From Alloascoidea africana (taxonomy: Eukaryota; Ascomycota; Alloascoideomycetes; Alloascoideales; Alloascoideaceae), in contig JAKTTT010000023.1 in the NCBI GenBank assembly GCA_030581615.1, forward strand, positions 62,001-126,000: 64,000 nt of DNA. The letters run 5' to 3'. Both the position numbers and the translations under genes were made by a program. Positions 51,982 to 62,327 of this stretch are shown here, one piece after another; positions within the stretch are counted from its first letter, which is position 1, and each line of letters opens with the position of its first letter. The notes below the pieces were generated by a model. The model did not search any database. It saw only the letters and a list, made by a program, of their open reading frames with translations, and had not been told where the DNA came from.

Positions 51982-53793
51982 TCAACCTTCCATCATGCTA
52001 TTGACCATCAATGATCTCAATCTATCCTGTAACAAAGTGTCCTTTTGTAGGTTCACTTGAGTCTTTGCAGCTTCGGCAAATTGAACAGCAACCAGCATTT
52101 CGTCCTTGCTTCTTGCCAGTTTACTGGCCTTCTCGTACAACTTGATAGCCTCTTCTGGATTGCCCAGTTGCAACTTGAGTTGGGCCAACGTATTGCAAGC
52201 AATATCTGATTTTGGATCTTTGTTGAGGGCATCCTCAAGTAGTTTCTCGGCTTCTACCAAATCTCCCTTGGCAACCAAAATGGTGGCCTTGTTGATCATG
52301 GCCAAAACTCCAATGCTATCATTCTTTCTGGACTGAGTTTGTAATGAGATAGACTTGTTGAATTGCTCTACAGCCTCGTCGTATTTCTTCTGATCCGTTA
52401 GAATCTCGCCATAGTAGTTTGGAACCTCCGGAGCCTCAGGGAATTTCCTTGCAACCTCTTTCAGTTGTTCCTCGGCGTCGCTTGGGTTGCCTGATCTATA
52501 TGCAATGCATGCTTTTTGAATCTGGTCTAACATAAAAGTTGAGTCTAACTCGATCGATTTCTCATAATCTTTTGCAGCTTTCTCTAACTCGCCTGTTATG
52601 TAATAGGTTTGGGCTCGGTGGTAGTAGACATCTGGGTTGTTGGGATTTAATTTCATTGCGTGCTCAAAATCAATCTTTGAAGCGACCAAATTAGCCACAT
52701 CGGCGTTGACCGTTGCTCTTAAAATATGGGCTCTTGAAGAAGGTTCCAGTTCAATAGCTTTATCCAAATCTGCGGTTGCACTTGTGAAATCACCTTTCAA
52801 AAACCCAAGGATCGCTCGGTACTGGTAAGCCATGCCCAAATGAGCGCCATTTCCGAGTTCAATACTCTTTTGGAACGCCTTGTCCGCTTCGGCATAGCCC
52901 TCAGCTGTTTCTCTCTCCAGTGCAGTCAGACCCACATGAACATAGTAATCACCATTTGTATCGTCCTCAACAGCCAGAATGTCTGCGGGAATAGGGTTCT
53001 TTCTAAATCCACGGAAAAATGAAATGATCTGAGAGGTCGAAGGGAACTTGTAAGTATGAGTTTTGAACTGTTCATCCACAAGAGCTTGAGCATGCTGTTT
53101 CAATACTCGGTCCATGGCCGAGTTTAAGCTCTGGTCTTTGAACCCACCATAAACACTAGCCGCAGTCAGATCTGTCAGAGTCTTTTGGTATTCTCCCAGT
53201 TTCTCATAAGCACCACCACGACGAATTAGACACTTGATGTAGTCAGGCCTCAGTTTGAGTGCCTTTGTGGTATCCTCAATAACATTTTCGAATTGTCCAA
53301 GTCCATTATAACACGCTGATCTGTTTGAATAGTAAACGGCATCTTCTTTACACTTCAACGCATCGTTGTAGTGCCCTATTGCCTTTTCATAGTTTTTTTT
53401 ATTAAATTCAACATTCCCCAGCTCCTTATACCGGACAGAGAGCTTATCTTTTTCTTCCGTGCTCAGAGTCTTTAAGAAATCATCGGTTATTGGGAGTAAG
53501 TCCTCTAGAGCTTTGCTATTCAGCTCTGATTTGTTTGCCTGGTTCGGCGACCCGCTCTTCTTAGACTTCTTCTTCTTTGACTTTTTCGATTTCTTAGAGC
53601 CTCCAGCAGGTTTGCCAGCCTCTCCTGAAGGTCTCTGTGGTTTACTGTTTAAAATGTAGTAGGCACTGGCACCGCCAATAGCAGCAGCCGCAACAGAAGC
53701 AGCAGCCACGGCAACCTTGTGCTCCGAAACAAACTTAGAGGCACGGTCTATGAAGGGAGATGACGACGACGAGGCGGACTGAGCGGCGGACAT
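51982..53793 (-). CDS. TOM70: Mitochondrial import receptor Tom70
   Basis: 603 residues from MSAAQSASSSSS at 53793; the longer open frame upstream starts from a TTG and is not used. A single N-terminal membrane anchor VAVAAASVAAAAIGGASAYY is followed by a highly basic linker (KKSKKSKKKKSKK), the typical outer-membrane signal-anchor layout. The rest is TPR repeats: YKELGNVEFNKKNYEKAIGH first, then YSNRSACYNGLGQFENVIED, YYHRAQTYYITGELEKAAKD and others up to the C-terminus, which together form the Hsp70/Hsp90 clamp and the preprotein groove. Yeast Tom70 is 617 residues. It recognises internal targeting signals of carrier proteins at the mitochondrial surface. Head to head with the gene at 53990. 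Confidence 0.95.
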   Translation of the reverse strand: MSAAQSASSSSSPFIDRASKFVSEHKVAVAAASVAAAAIGGASAYYILNSKPQRPSGEAGKPAGGSKKSKKSKKKKSKKSGSPNQANKSELNSKALEDLLPITDDFLKTLSTEEKDKLSVRYKELGNVEFNKKNYEKAIGHYNDALKCKEDAVYYSNRSACYNGLGQFENVIEDTTKALKLRPDYIKCLIRRGGAYEKLGEYQKTLTDLTAASVYGGFKDQSLNSAMDRVLKQHAQALVDEQFKTHTYKFPSTSQIISFFRGFRKNPIPADILAVEDDTNGDYYVHVGLTALERETAEGYAEADKAFQKSIELGNGAHLGMAYQYRAILGFLKGDFTSATADLDKAIELEPSSRAHILRATVNADVANLVASKIDFEHAMKLNPNNPDVYYHRAQTYYITGELEKAAKDYEKSIELDSTFMLDQIQKACIAYRSGNPSDAEEQLKEVARKFPEAPEVPNYYGEILTDQKKYDEAVEQFNKSISLQTQSRKNDSIGVLAMINKATILVAKGDLVEAEKLLEDALNKDPKSDIACNTLAQLKLQLGNPEEAIKLYEKASKLARSKDEMLVAVQFAEAAKTQVNLQKDTLLQDRLRSLMVNSMMEG

Positions 53794-53989
53794 GGTGGAC
53801 AAACGGGAGGCCCTTCTTGGAGGAAGAAGAGTGTGAAAAAAGAGGCCGAGTGAGGTGAAAAAAGCGCGTGCGCTGGTTGGTCTGGGGTAAATATGGCACA
53901 AGTGCCGCGGACGGCGCGTGCACCGTGGGCTTTATAAGCGGGCTCTGGTCAGCTGGGCTCAAGCCTTTTGGTCCTGGAGCCTCGAAGGA
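53794..53989. promoter_or_regulatory. Short divergent promoter between TOM70 and the 53990 gene
   Basis: Just 196 nt separate the two ATG codons, so both core promoters and leaders share it. A GC-rich centre (53903-53930) and TTATAAGC (53932-53939) are seen. No other element is identified. Confidence 0.5.
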
Positions 53990-55603
53990 ATGTCCAACAA
54001 CGACGAGGCCGCCACCAGTGGCAATGGGAACAGAATGTATTCAGATAGCGCCCAGGCCCGGCTGCAGAGGGCGCTGATAGCCCAGAACGAGGAGCTGGCG
54101 CAGAGGCGGACCAGGAACAGACACACCACGGCCATCAGCAACGATGGGGGATATCTGATATCTGTGCCAGACATAAATGCGACGACTTCTTCGTCGAGCA
54201 CGGCGTCGGCAACCTCGACGATAGATTCGCGGATGATTTTGAACCTGATCGGGCGGCATATTGACGGTGTGAGGGGGCTCATTGAGGAATTCAGAGACCC
54301 TGAGCGGTATAGAGGGCTCGATAGGGACGATCTAGACCGCGAAAGGGATGCCAGTGAACGAGACGATAGGGACAGGGATAGAGATAGAGACTGGGATAGG
54401 GATAGGGACAGGGACAGAATCAGAAACCGAAACCGAAACCGAAATCGAAACAGGGATAGAGATGACGGAGATGATAGAGATTCGGAAGAGTTTGATATAT
54501 CCACACTATGGTACGAGCTGATTAAGGATAGACACTCGACCAGAAAGCAGTCTGACGCTCTAGAGGAAAGAATGAACAAGCTCTTGTCAAGTAATCGGAA
54601 TCATGAAGGAGAACCTGACCTTCCCGCTCTACAAAAATGTAGTTTTTTAAACCCTGGACTGGTGTTCAGCGACAATTACCAAAAGACGACATTTATTTTT
54701 GACTCCATGAATTATACCAATGGCCATGTATCAGGCCGCTTAACATGCTCTCCAGAAGTTTTCAAGTTTTTCTCTGTGGATGAGGACGAGGATAGAGAAG
54801 CATTTCGCTCATTAGAAAGCGATTTCAACAATGGCGATCTTAAAAAGAGTAAATTTCAAAAGCTCTTCTTCAACGGAGTGCTGATCGATTTCGAGAACTA
54901 CGACCTGAGGTGGCTACCAAAGCATAGCATTAGCAAGCGGCCAAATCGAAGCCGTCAACGTAACCGCCTAAACATGAGTCTGAATAATGACTCCACGCCT
55001 TTACTCCCCAATTATTCATCTTCACAACAGCAGCAGCAACACCCTTTTATGACTGGATCATCACTAAACGATTATGGCTTTGATACCAACGTTTCTGCCC
55101 AGCTAGAAAAATGGCTATCTGTTGTGCCGTTTATAGGTATGTCTAAAACCAAGCTGTTTGAGTCGGTTCTGTCCAAAACAAAACTGAGTGAGCTACTTGA
55201 AAAGTATGTATTTCTACGACTGCACTGTCGAAAACCAGACCAGTGGAAGACGAATACAAGATCCAACTCAGAAGAGACAAGGGAAAAAGACGAATCAGAC
55301 CGCATTCCTGAATCCATAATTCTCATTTCAATTTCTCGAAAATCGGGAGCGCTATCATGGCATGTTGCAATGAATTCTCATCCTCGTTCATCTGATTCCG
55401 AATCCAGGCGTAGTTCTGCTGGAGGTGTCTACATGTCCTGGGTACGAAGGTTAGCCGAGGAAGGAATGCACCGGCATGCTCTTTTCGGCCCCGGTACGAC
55501 GGGTTCTTCTACCAATAGTGATAATGAAAACTCAGGATTAAGAAGCATTCTATATCCTTTCAGAAATAGTTGCTTTTGCTGTCAGAGTTACTCTTTTGCC
55601 TAG
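53990..55603 (+). CDS. Protein with RD-rich tract, possible Vid24/Gid4-like domain
   Basis: 537 residues from MSNNDEAATSGNG at 53990; upstream the frame opens only from a GTG. Residues about 100-170 are a mixed-charge Arg-Asp and Arg-Asn dipeptide tract. The rest contains FLNPGLVFSDN followed by beta-rich sequence, NGHVSGRLTC, LFFNGVLIDF, and later EKYVFLRLHC and ESIILISISRKSGALSWHVA. The order and character recall the Vid24/Gid4 beta-barrel (an opening FL-PG-RF motif, a SFLCGYL-type strand, a VFMRW strand, a GFYYICF strand), the substrate receptor of the GID ubiquitin ligase. The resemblance is weak and the insertions are long, so the function is uncertain. Poly-Gln and a Cys-rich end (RNSCFCCQSY) are also seen. 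Confidence 0.5.
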   Translation: MSNNDEAATSGNGNRMYSDSAQARLQRALIAQNEELAQRRTRNRHTTAISNDGGYLISVPDINATTSSSSTASATSTIDSRMILNLIGRHIDGVRGLIEEFRDPERYRGLDRDDLDRERDASERDDRDRDRDRDWDRDRDRDRIRNRNRNRNRNRDRDDGDDRDSEEFDISTLWYELIKDRHSTRKQSDALEERMNKLLSSNRNHEGEPDLPALQKCSFLNPGLVFSDNYQKTTFIFDSMNYTNGHVSGRLTCSPEVFKFFSVDEDEDREAFRSLESDFNNGDLKKSKFQKLFFNGVLIDFENYDLRWLPKHSISKRPNRSRQRNRLNMSLNNDSTPLLPNYSSSQQQQQHPFMTGSSLNDYGFDTNVSAQLEKWLSVVPFIGMSKTKLFESVLSKTKLSELLEKYVFLRLHCRKPDQWKTNTRSNSEETREKDESDRIPESIILISISRKSGALSWHVAMNSHPRSSDSESRRSSAGGVYMSWVRRLAEEGMHRHALFGPGTTGSSTNSDNENSGLRSILYPFRNSCFCCQSYSFA

Positions 55604-56113
55604 TACCGAAGAAGAGTTGACTCTTCATATGTATGGGACAGTTTCATGTTATTATTATTCTAAATCTATCGATTAGGCTGAAATGTTTGAGATACTTTTT
55701 TATTTATTTTTATTTTTACATCATTTACTTTCCTCATTTACCATTGATATATTTTCATGTTCAGAGTGCTAGTATAATAATATACGTGTTTTGTTTTTTG
55801 GAAAGTATACTGACCACTTGGATTGACAATGTTGGAATCTGTTAGAGAGCTAGCGACTATCACACGAGCTCTTTAAGCATATCAAACCTCGTTGTTACCC
55901 TGCCCTAACCCTAACCTGCTGATCTGGACTGCCATGCAACCTACAGTATGATGTAACTCAGCGGTAATAGAAAAAGGTAGATCTGATACAACGCAATAAA
56001 AATACATAAATCTCGTAGCTCATCCATCCTATATAAGTCTCACTAAGTCAAATAGACGTTTAAAAGACAGCTTTCAATAAGCAAAAATCCAGTTTCACAA
56101 AAGCAAAGGTGAA
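55604..56113. other. Convergent 3' intergenic region
   Basis: Between the ends of the genes at 55603 and 56114. It is AT-rich on the left and holds a short telomere-like repeat at 55903-55916. No gene is seen. Confidence 0.45.
55903..55916. repeat. Interstitial telomere-like motif CCCTAACCCTAACC
   Basis: Two and a third copies of the vertebrate/filamentous-fungus-type telomere hexamer (TTAGGG on the other strand). ACCCTAA is also the binding site of Tbf1 in yeasts. Located between two convergent 3' ends. Confidence 0.6.
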
Positions 56114-57503
56114 TCATAAAAGAGCAACATACAAGGCGACCAAAACGCCAACCCCACCTCCAATATATGGAATATCACCAAGAATCGATTTCAATTCTGT
56201 TGTGCTATTCATTATGCCAGAAGCAAAAGTAGCCCAAGATTTGGCATCGGGGTTTTCGCTTGCAACAACAGTTGCTCCAGAGTATTGTTTGAACAACCAA
56301 TAGATCGTTAAAACTTTGGATATATTAAAGGTCAAGGGATCAAACAAAAAGACATTCTTCTTGGATCCTTGACCTCTGGTTTTCCGCTTTGTACGCGACA
56401 CAGCGGTAAAGTTAACGTAATAGGATACCAGCAGAGGAAAACATATTGTAAGTATCCATATCCCAAGGATAAAGTAGAAACTCGGTGTTGCCAACACTCG
56501 GACATCACTAACTGGAATTGATGCAATCCATGGCGCTTGCGATATCAGCTTACTTGGAAGAAATGTTTTCAAAGGAACCACTGGGAACAAATGGGTGTAT
56601 AAAAAGTAAAACTCGACTATGGCCTCAGAGGCATTGATTGCGGTTGTGTTGCTCAGTGCGATCCTCAACTGCTCATCATATCTTATGGCTGCGATGGTGA
56701 CGTCCTCTCTAAAGTAGGACCATTTGGTAAGAGTGGAATCCCATAGTTCTATTAACCGATCTTTGATTGTTGGTTCATAATCTGTATCGTCCTCGTCCTC
56801 GTCCTCATCCTCATCATCATTCTCATTTTCCTCTTTTACTGTGTTGGTGTCGTTCTCCCTATCTTCCGCATCTTGCAGGCTTGTGTTTGTGTGTTTTTCG
56901 TTTTCAATAACTTCTGGTTCCTCTTCACTATTTATGATCTCATTTTCAGGGGTAAGTCTATCATTCACAAAGTTTAAATTGGGCCCATTTCTCTTCTCAT
57001 CTTTAACAAGAGACGGGTTCAGAGTATCATCTTCAAGTTTCGGTCGCGACGTGATTGGGGTCGGTAGATTTTCATACCTTATGGAAGACTCTCTGCGATC
57101 TGCACGTGTTACTGTATTTGTAGCAGTTGTGGTTGTGGAAACAGAGGTTGAGGTGGAGTTGCTCCATGGAGATTGGGATCGGGTGGTGTGTTTACGCGGA
57201 CTGGACCGCAAGGACTTTCTAGGAGAAGAGAAATAACGGGAAAACTGAGAGCTCAGGGCAAGCTGTGGCGTGTTTTCGAAATACTCAAGGATCCGGGCTT
57301 CAAGAACTGCTTTTAAACCATGGGATCTTTAGGATTCATGCAAGGTTGCCGTTGCTACTGTTAGTTGAGAGGACCGACTAGGACGTGATGGGGGTAGTCA
57401 ATGCCAAAAAAAAAAAAATAGCAAAAGGTGCATACTCCAGGCCTAGAGACTCGGCAAGCTCTATCAAGTCTCCTTTCCTCAGGTTTCGGAGACTGGGGGT
57501 CAT
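56114..57503 (-). CDS. Conserved fungal membrane protein with N-terminal SAP/HeH-like motif (2 exons)
   Basis: Exons 57436-57503 and 56114-57326, 426 residues. The 109-nt intron has GTATGC, a CAACTAACA branch point and AAAG; the join restores LRKGDLIELAESLGLESHG and LKAVLEARILEYF, a helix-extension-helix/SAP-like motif at residues 5-40. An acidic Glu/Asp region follows (DDEDEDEDEDDTDYEP), then membrane segments: EFYFLYTHLFPVVPLKTFL, FYFILGIWILTICFPLLVSY, NISKVLTIYWLFKQYSG and a C-terminal hydrophobic IGGGVGVLVALYVALL. Proteins with this layout occur across filamentous fungi as I remember them, but no function is established. Nuclear-envelope placement would fit a HeH motif plus membrane helices, as in Heh1/Src1, but this is inference. 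Confidence 0.7.
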
Positions 57504-58199
57504 GGCGAAGGCGTCCGTTCTTGCTTCTTCACGGCTTTGCTGTTTTCGAATGGCGGGTGGTGCGAAAACGAGATGTGTGTGCACGTGAGAGGCACGTGAG
57601 AACTCGGGAAGAGAGAAAGCATACGGAAAGATCGCGGGAAAACCTCTCAGAGGTGCCCCAATGGCCCTCGAGTGTCGGAACGAGCTCCTCAGTGTTGTAG
57701 ATTATGGGCTTTTGGTGAGGATCCGGTGTAGCCATGTGTGCCCTGCACCACAGGCACCGAGATAGGAGCAGTCCGATTGTTGAGCCTGGACAGAGACCAG
57801 CACCGCTCCAACAGATCTTGCTGTGAATCATTAAATCGTCCACGTTTCTGATCGGTGGTGCCGGTATTGTTGTAGTCTTGTTTGTTTACTGTAGAGTCTG
57901 GTACAAAGAGAGCAGGAGAAGCACTCGCACACTAGCAGCCATTGTGCCAATGACTGGAGATCCCGGGAGACCAAACCACCGAAAGCGAGCGGAAACTGCC
58001 CGGTGTCTGTCTCGCTCTGTTTGATCCTTTGATCCAGTCAACTGGCAGAGCATTCTCGCTCCCCAGCTCGCTCCCCAGCTCGCTGTTCCGATTCCTCAAG
58101 AGGCTCGCACTGGTCGCGGAGCTGCCAGACAGAAGCGAGAGAAGCTTGTTTGGCTTGGCGCATAGGCTTATTCTGGCAGGCTCGCCAATCCCGCCCGGC
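57504..58199. other. Divergent intergenic region between the 57503 gene and PMP1-like gene
   Basis: Upstream DNA for both flanking genes. A minus-strand frame with an ATG near 57735 gives about 50 residues (MATPDPHQKPIIYNTEELVP) followed by a GTATGC donor-like site; it may be an upstream ORF or an unrecognised small exon. It is not supported as a gene. Confidence 0.35.
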
Positions 58200-58480
58200 T
58201 ATATAAAGAGACCCGGCCTCCCACCACTCCACCTCCAGTTGCTCTCCTTTTCTTCTCGTCCTCTCTCTCTTTCTCTCTTCTGTACCCAGATCACCAGCAG
58301 AATATCTCTCTGACGAAGCCAAAACACCAAATCAACCTTTCGTATACCAGTATGCATAGGATTCTGCAAGACCAACTCTAGTCACATCTCCATTTCCCGG
58401 GCTCGCTGATTGCTTGGGAATCGACTGTGGTTGATTAATCAATTCGCTAACTCATGCCTCTTGTATAAAGTTCCGTCCAA
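58200..58480 (+). promoter_or_regulatory. PMP1-like core promoter and 5' leader with probable leader intron
   Basis: TATATAAA at 58200-58207, followed by a long pyrimidine-rich block (58235-58283) as in very highly expressed yeast genes. A probable 5' untranslated intron runs 58350-58470: GTATGC donor, CGCTAACTC branch point (58445-58453) and AAAG acceptor, ending 10 nt before the ATG. Confidence 0.6.
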
Positions 58481-58682
58481 ATGTTGCCCCCAGGAGTTAT
58501 TCTTGTTTTCTGCATCATCTTCGTTGTTGGTATGTATACGAACGATCGAGCCTTGAGCTTGGCATTTGAGCGCGCGAGCCCATGTTTCTAACTGACTTAC
58601 AATACACAAAGCCGTTGGTGTCTTTGCGCTATTTATTAGCAAGAAATTGAAGCAGAGAAAGGCCGCTCTGCAGCAGTTTTAA
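58481..58682 (+). CDS. PMP1: Plasma-membrane H+-ATPase proteolipid, PMP1/PMP2-like (39 aa, 2 exons)
   Basis: Exons 58481-58529 and 58612-58682 join to 39 residues. The 82-nt intron has a GTATGT donor, TTCTAACTG branch point and AAAG acceptor. The peptide starts MLPPGVILVF, continues through a single hydrophobic helix, then a basic tail KKLKQRKAALQQF. S. cerevisiae Pmp1 has PGGVILVF at the same place, one membrane helix, a basic tail and the end LQRF, and is 40 residues. Family role: small proteolipid that associates with the plasma-membrane proton pump Pma1 and interacts with phosphatidylserine through the basic tail. It is too short and too interrupted to be caught by ordinary ORF calling. 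A TATA box and a pyrimidine-rich leader indicate strong expression. Confidence 0.88.
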
Positions 58683-60600
58683 GCCATTCAATTGGAAAAC
58701 GGAAGCCCCATTTGAAAGAATATGATACACGCTGCTAGAGTCCCTCCTTTACTTGTCATCATGGTATAACAGAAAAAGCACGGGAAGCTTGCTGGGCTAA
58801 TGACATCTACGATATCCTGGATTTGTGTCTTGTCAAGATCTCTTTTCGCTTTAAGTAGTACTACTCACTTGTTTACTTTTTGTTTTCCATAATTTTATAC
58901 TCCTTTGTCGAAAACCCGTAGTGGGTGTTGTTGTTTTTTAATGGTCCCAGCGTTAGATAATACACATTTTTTTTTAATAGCTCAATTTATCAATAATGCT
59001 TATTTAAATTGCGTTAGCGGAGAAAACGGCAAAGCCAAAAACGAAAAAAACAAGATTAATTTGTTGCATAATTGGCTCACCAATTGGCTGTCTTGTACAG
59101 CTGTGTTAAAGTTCGACAAAACGGCCCAAGCCCAATACTGCTTACTAGCCACCAATCGCTCGATGGTAGTGACGTAGGCGAGATACATTAAGTAAACCAG
59201 CATCGTTGGATGTCCGTTCTTTGAAAAGAGATGATCCGCACGCCAAGAGATCTCGAGACGATACCTTCTTTGTTGTGCTCCCATGTCATGTCTTTCTGAC
59301 ATGCAGATTTCAATGTTCTTCTCAAACCAAGAACTATATTCAAAATATAAAAAAATTAACAAAAGAAATGGAAAAAGATAAAAGAGAAATCTTGATATTG
59401 CAGTTGGAAATTTAGCAGTTGTAGTGGAATGATCAACTCTATGCAAATAGCTAATGATTGATCTGCTACAAATATACAATACAATACAAATTGAAGAGCA
59501 TGCAACTAATGAAAAACCCTTTCTCTCTTTTGATACGCGCACTGATATAGAATTACCGTGCTTTGTGAAGTTGTAACCATGGAAATAACCAAAGTTCCAT
59601 TGATCGATATTAGATCAGTTTTCTTCATGATTCCATCATCTTGCTCGGGCATTTTTTTAACATTCTGACAGAAGGGTAGTTTGTGAAATGGATCGCTTTC
59701 TCCTCCTTGACAATTTTTTTTTTTGAAAATTTTTTCTAGAGGTATTAAAAACTCACTCATCTATTGGATATGCGATGATTGCTGCGCTTATCTACACTCT
59801 CACGCGATGATAATGACAGAGCCCAGGGGTTCTTTTCCAACTCTGTGTCTATCCACTCAATTCACTTAAATTAACAGTGGAGTGAATGTCCTACATTGTT
59901 GGAGTTAATACTCGAAACTCTGTAATTGAAAAAAAAAAAAAAGGCAAAGCTTGATGCTTAGTTGTAAATATCACAACTTTAACGGATAGATAAATTAAAT
60001 AACCCACCCGCTTCTTCAGCATCTTTAATTACCTACTTGAAATATATAATTGTCAAATTTTCTCTTCTATTTTGCCTTTTCTTTTTGTTTTGCTTTTGTG
60101 CCTGGTCTTGTCATTTTTGCTAAACTTAAAATCCCTTCTGAAAAGACAATCGAAAATTGCCCACCCTTCACATTGAACAAGTTTGGCAAATATCAAACCA
60201 AATAAAACCGTTGAGAAGAAAAAACTGTCGGCTATAGTTTTTAGCGTTTTTTTAAGGAACGCGCGCACCAGCCCTTCGGAAACAAACGGACTTAAGAACG
60301 AGAAATTGTAAAGTCCTCTTGCTGACTCATACATAAGCCGAAGATAAGCCAACCTTCCCCCGGATCAAGTTCCGAGAGAAGAAAATAAAACTGATCTCCG
60401 TGGTTCAAACAGAGAAAACAACATCTGGTAACACCTGGACTGTAGTTACAAAGTCTATTCTTTTTTTCTTTGGGCTGTTACCGGACTAGCTTCTTCCTAA
60501 AGAAAATCTGTGTTCTTGAATCGAGAACATACCAAAAAGCTAGCACGCAACACCTTTCTTTATGACCTTACAGGGTTAGATAGATAGACACAACAACACC
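58683..60600. other. Long intergenic region before the MFS gene
   Basis: 1.9 kb of AT-rich DNA forming the PMP1-like 3' flank and MFS upstream region. A 180-residue minus-strand frame (59000-59542) has no ATG near its start and is judged noise. Poly-A at 59930-59942. A long untranslated leader for the MFS gene or an RNA gene could be hidden here; none was recognised. Confidence 0.4.
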
Positions 60601-62327
60601 ATGACGAAGAAAACGATACGAAAACTAAGCTTTCGAGAACAGCTGGATGGATTCCCAATCGGCCAGATTCTGGTAATTGGTAAGTCTTTTTTATTATCTG
60701 TGCCTTAGTGTAAAAATCTCTAACATTTCCCGTTTTGTATACAGCATTTGTTAGATTTGCCGAGCCCATCGCATTCACTTCAATATTCCCTTACATTTTT
60801 TTCATGGTTCGTGATTTTAAGATTTGCAAATCGGAGGCTGAGATTGCACAGTACTCAGGCTACGTTTCGGGATCCTTTGCACTATGCCAGGTACTTTCAG
60901 GCATCCACTGGGGCAGAGTCTCGGACAAGTATGGCCGGAAACCCGTTATACTAATAAGTATGACCGGTTCGATTTTGAGCATGTTACTGTTTGGATTTTC
61001 TACGAATATATACATGGCTATTGCAGCTCGGTCGATAGCGGGACTGTTAAACGGGAACGTTGGCGTGCTTCGAACAATGCTCGGTGAAATTGCCGTTGAG
61101 AGGAGACATCAACCTTTGGCATTCACAGTTATGCCCTTGTTGTGGCAGGTTGGATGTGTTATCGGTCCTACAATCGGTGGATATCTTGCAAATCCTACAC
61201 AAAACTTGCCCCAGTATTTTGGAGACTCTGTTTTTTTCAAAAAATACCCATATGCATTACCAAACCTTGTGGTTTCTGCAATTTTGATCCTGGGCATGGC
61301 ATTTGCGTTTCTATTTTGTGAAGAAACTTTGGAAAGTGCCCGATCCAGACGGGATTATGGCTGTGAGATCGGGGACACAATCAAGAGAAGACTGGGGTTC
61401 ACAGTTCCTCGGCGGAAACTGCCTCAGAAGCTTATTCCTCTTGATAGGGAGATGCAACCACAGAGCAACGGTAAAAAGAATAGCGCAACCACACGAACAA
61501 GATCCTATGGATCAACGGCTCAATTAGATCAGGATGAAGAAATGATGTTGATTTCGAAGCCTGTAACAATGGAAGAACCATATAAAGAAAATTGGTCAGA
61601 AATTCTGACTCCACAGGTGAACCATATGATTGTGCAATCAGCACTTCAAAGTTTGACAAACACCGTTTTCGAACAGTTACTGCCAGTGGTTTTATCCACC
61701 TCTGTCGCATACCTAAGTCCCGATGATCCAGAAGATAAGACGCTTGAATCTCATTTCCCCTTTCACCTAACTGGAGGTCTTGGCTTTTCCTCAGCAGATG
61801 TCGGATTCATATTGTCCGCCAATGGAGCCGTCGGAATCTTGACAATGCTGACACTAACCCCTTGGATAGATAGACAGTTTGGTACATTGACACCTTTCAG
61901 AATAGTTCTTGCAAACTATCCACTGATGCTTCTTGTGGTTCCATACATCATACTCTCTGCCAATATGTCTCACAAAGTGCAGTACATTTTCATTTTTTCA
62001 ATTGTTTGGTGGAAGACGATGCTGAGTGCATTGGCATTCCCTCAGCTCTCATGTCTGACAAACAGATCTGCCTCGAAAAGAGAGACCCTGGGGACGGTGA
62101 ATGGGGTGGTACAAGTGGCATCGGCCTTCTCACGGTCGATGGGTCCCATAGTCTGGGGAATGGTGATGGCATACGGCCAAATGCATAGCATTGTTGAGAT
62201 TACATGGTGGAGTTTGGCGGTGGTTAGTTTTTATGGATGGATCAGATCGTATGGAATTATAGACAATGACGACCAAGATCTCGATCTAGATGAGCATGAG
62301 CACCAGGGAGAGGAGCAAGAAACATAG
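60601..62327 (+). CDS. Major facilitator transporter, DHA1-like (YCR023C / zinc-induced-facilitator type), 2 exons
   Basis: Exons 60601-60679 and 60745-62327; 553 residues. The 65-nt intron has GTAAGT, a CTCTAACAT branch point and ACAG. The N-terminus MTKKTIRKLSFREQLDGFPI leads into helix 1 (LVIAFVRFAEPIAFTSIFPY). The MFS loop 2-3 motif is GRVSDKYGRKP, and motif C is QVGCVIGPTIGGYLANP. A large central cytosolic loop (about residues 215-305) separates the two six-helix halves; GFSSADVGFILSANGAVGIL opens the second. The pattern is that of YCR023C and the plant zinc-induced facilitators. The substrate cannot be inferred. The tail is acidic (DDQDLDLDEHEHQGEEQET). Confidence 0.88.

Noticed and set aside
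53794-53901. N-terminal extension of TOM70 that might act as a presequence
   Set aside because: The frame opens from a TTG, and Tom70 carries its own signal-anchor after MSAAQSA; the extension lies in the divergent promoter.
55903-55916. Chromosome end or telomere seed
   Set aside because: Only about two repeat units with normal genes on both sides.
57529-57843. 104-codon minus-strand ORF upstream of the 57503 gene
   Set aside because: The segment from the ATG near 57735 might be an upstream ORF, but there is no recognised product or convincing splice partner.
59000-59542. 180-codon minus-strand ORF between PMP1-like and MFS genes
   Set aside because: Starts from GTG, low complexity, AT-rich, no recognisable domain.
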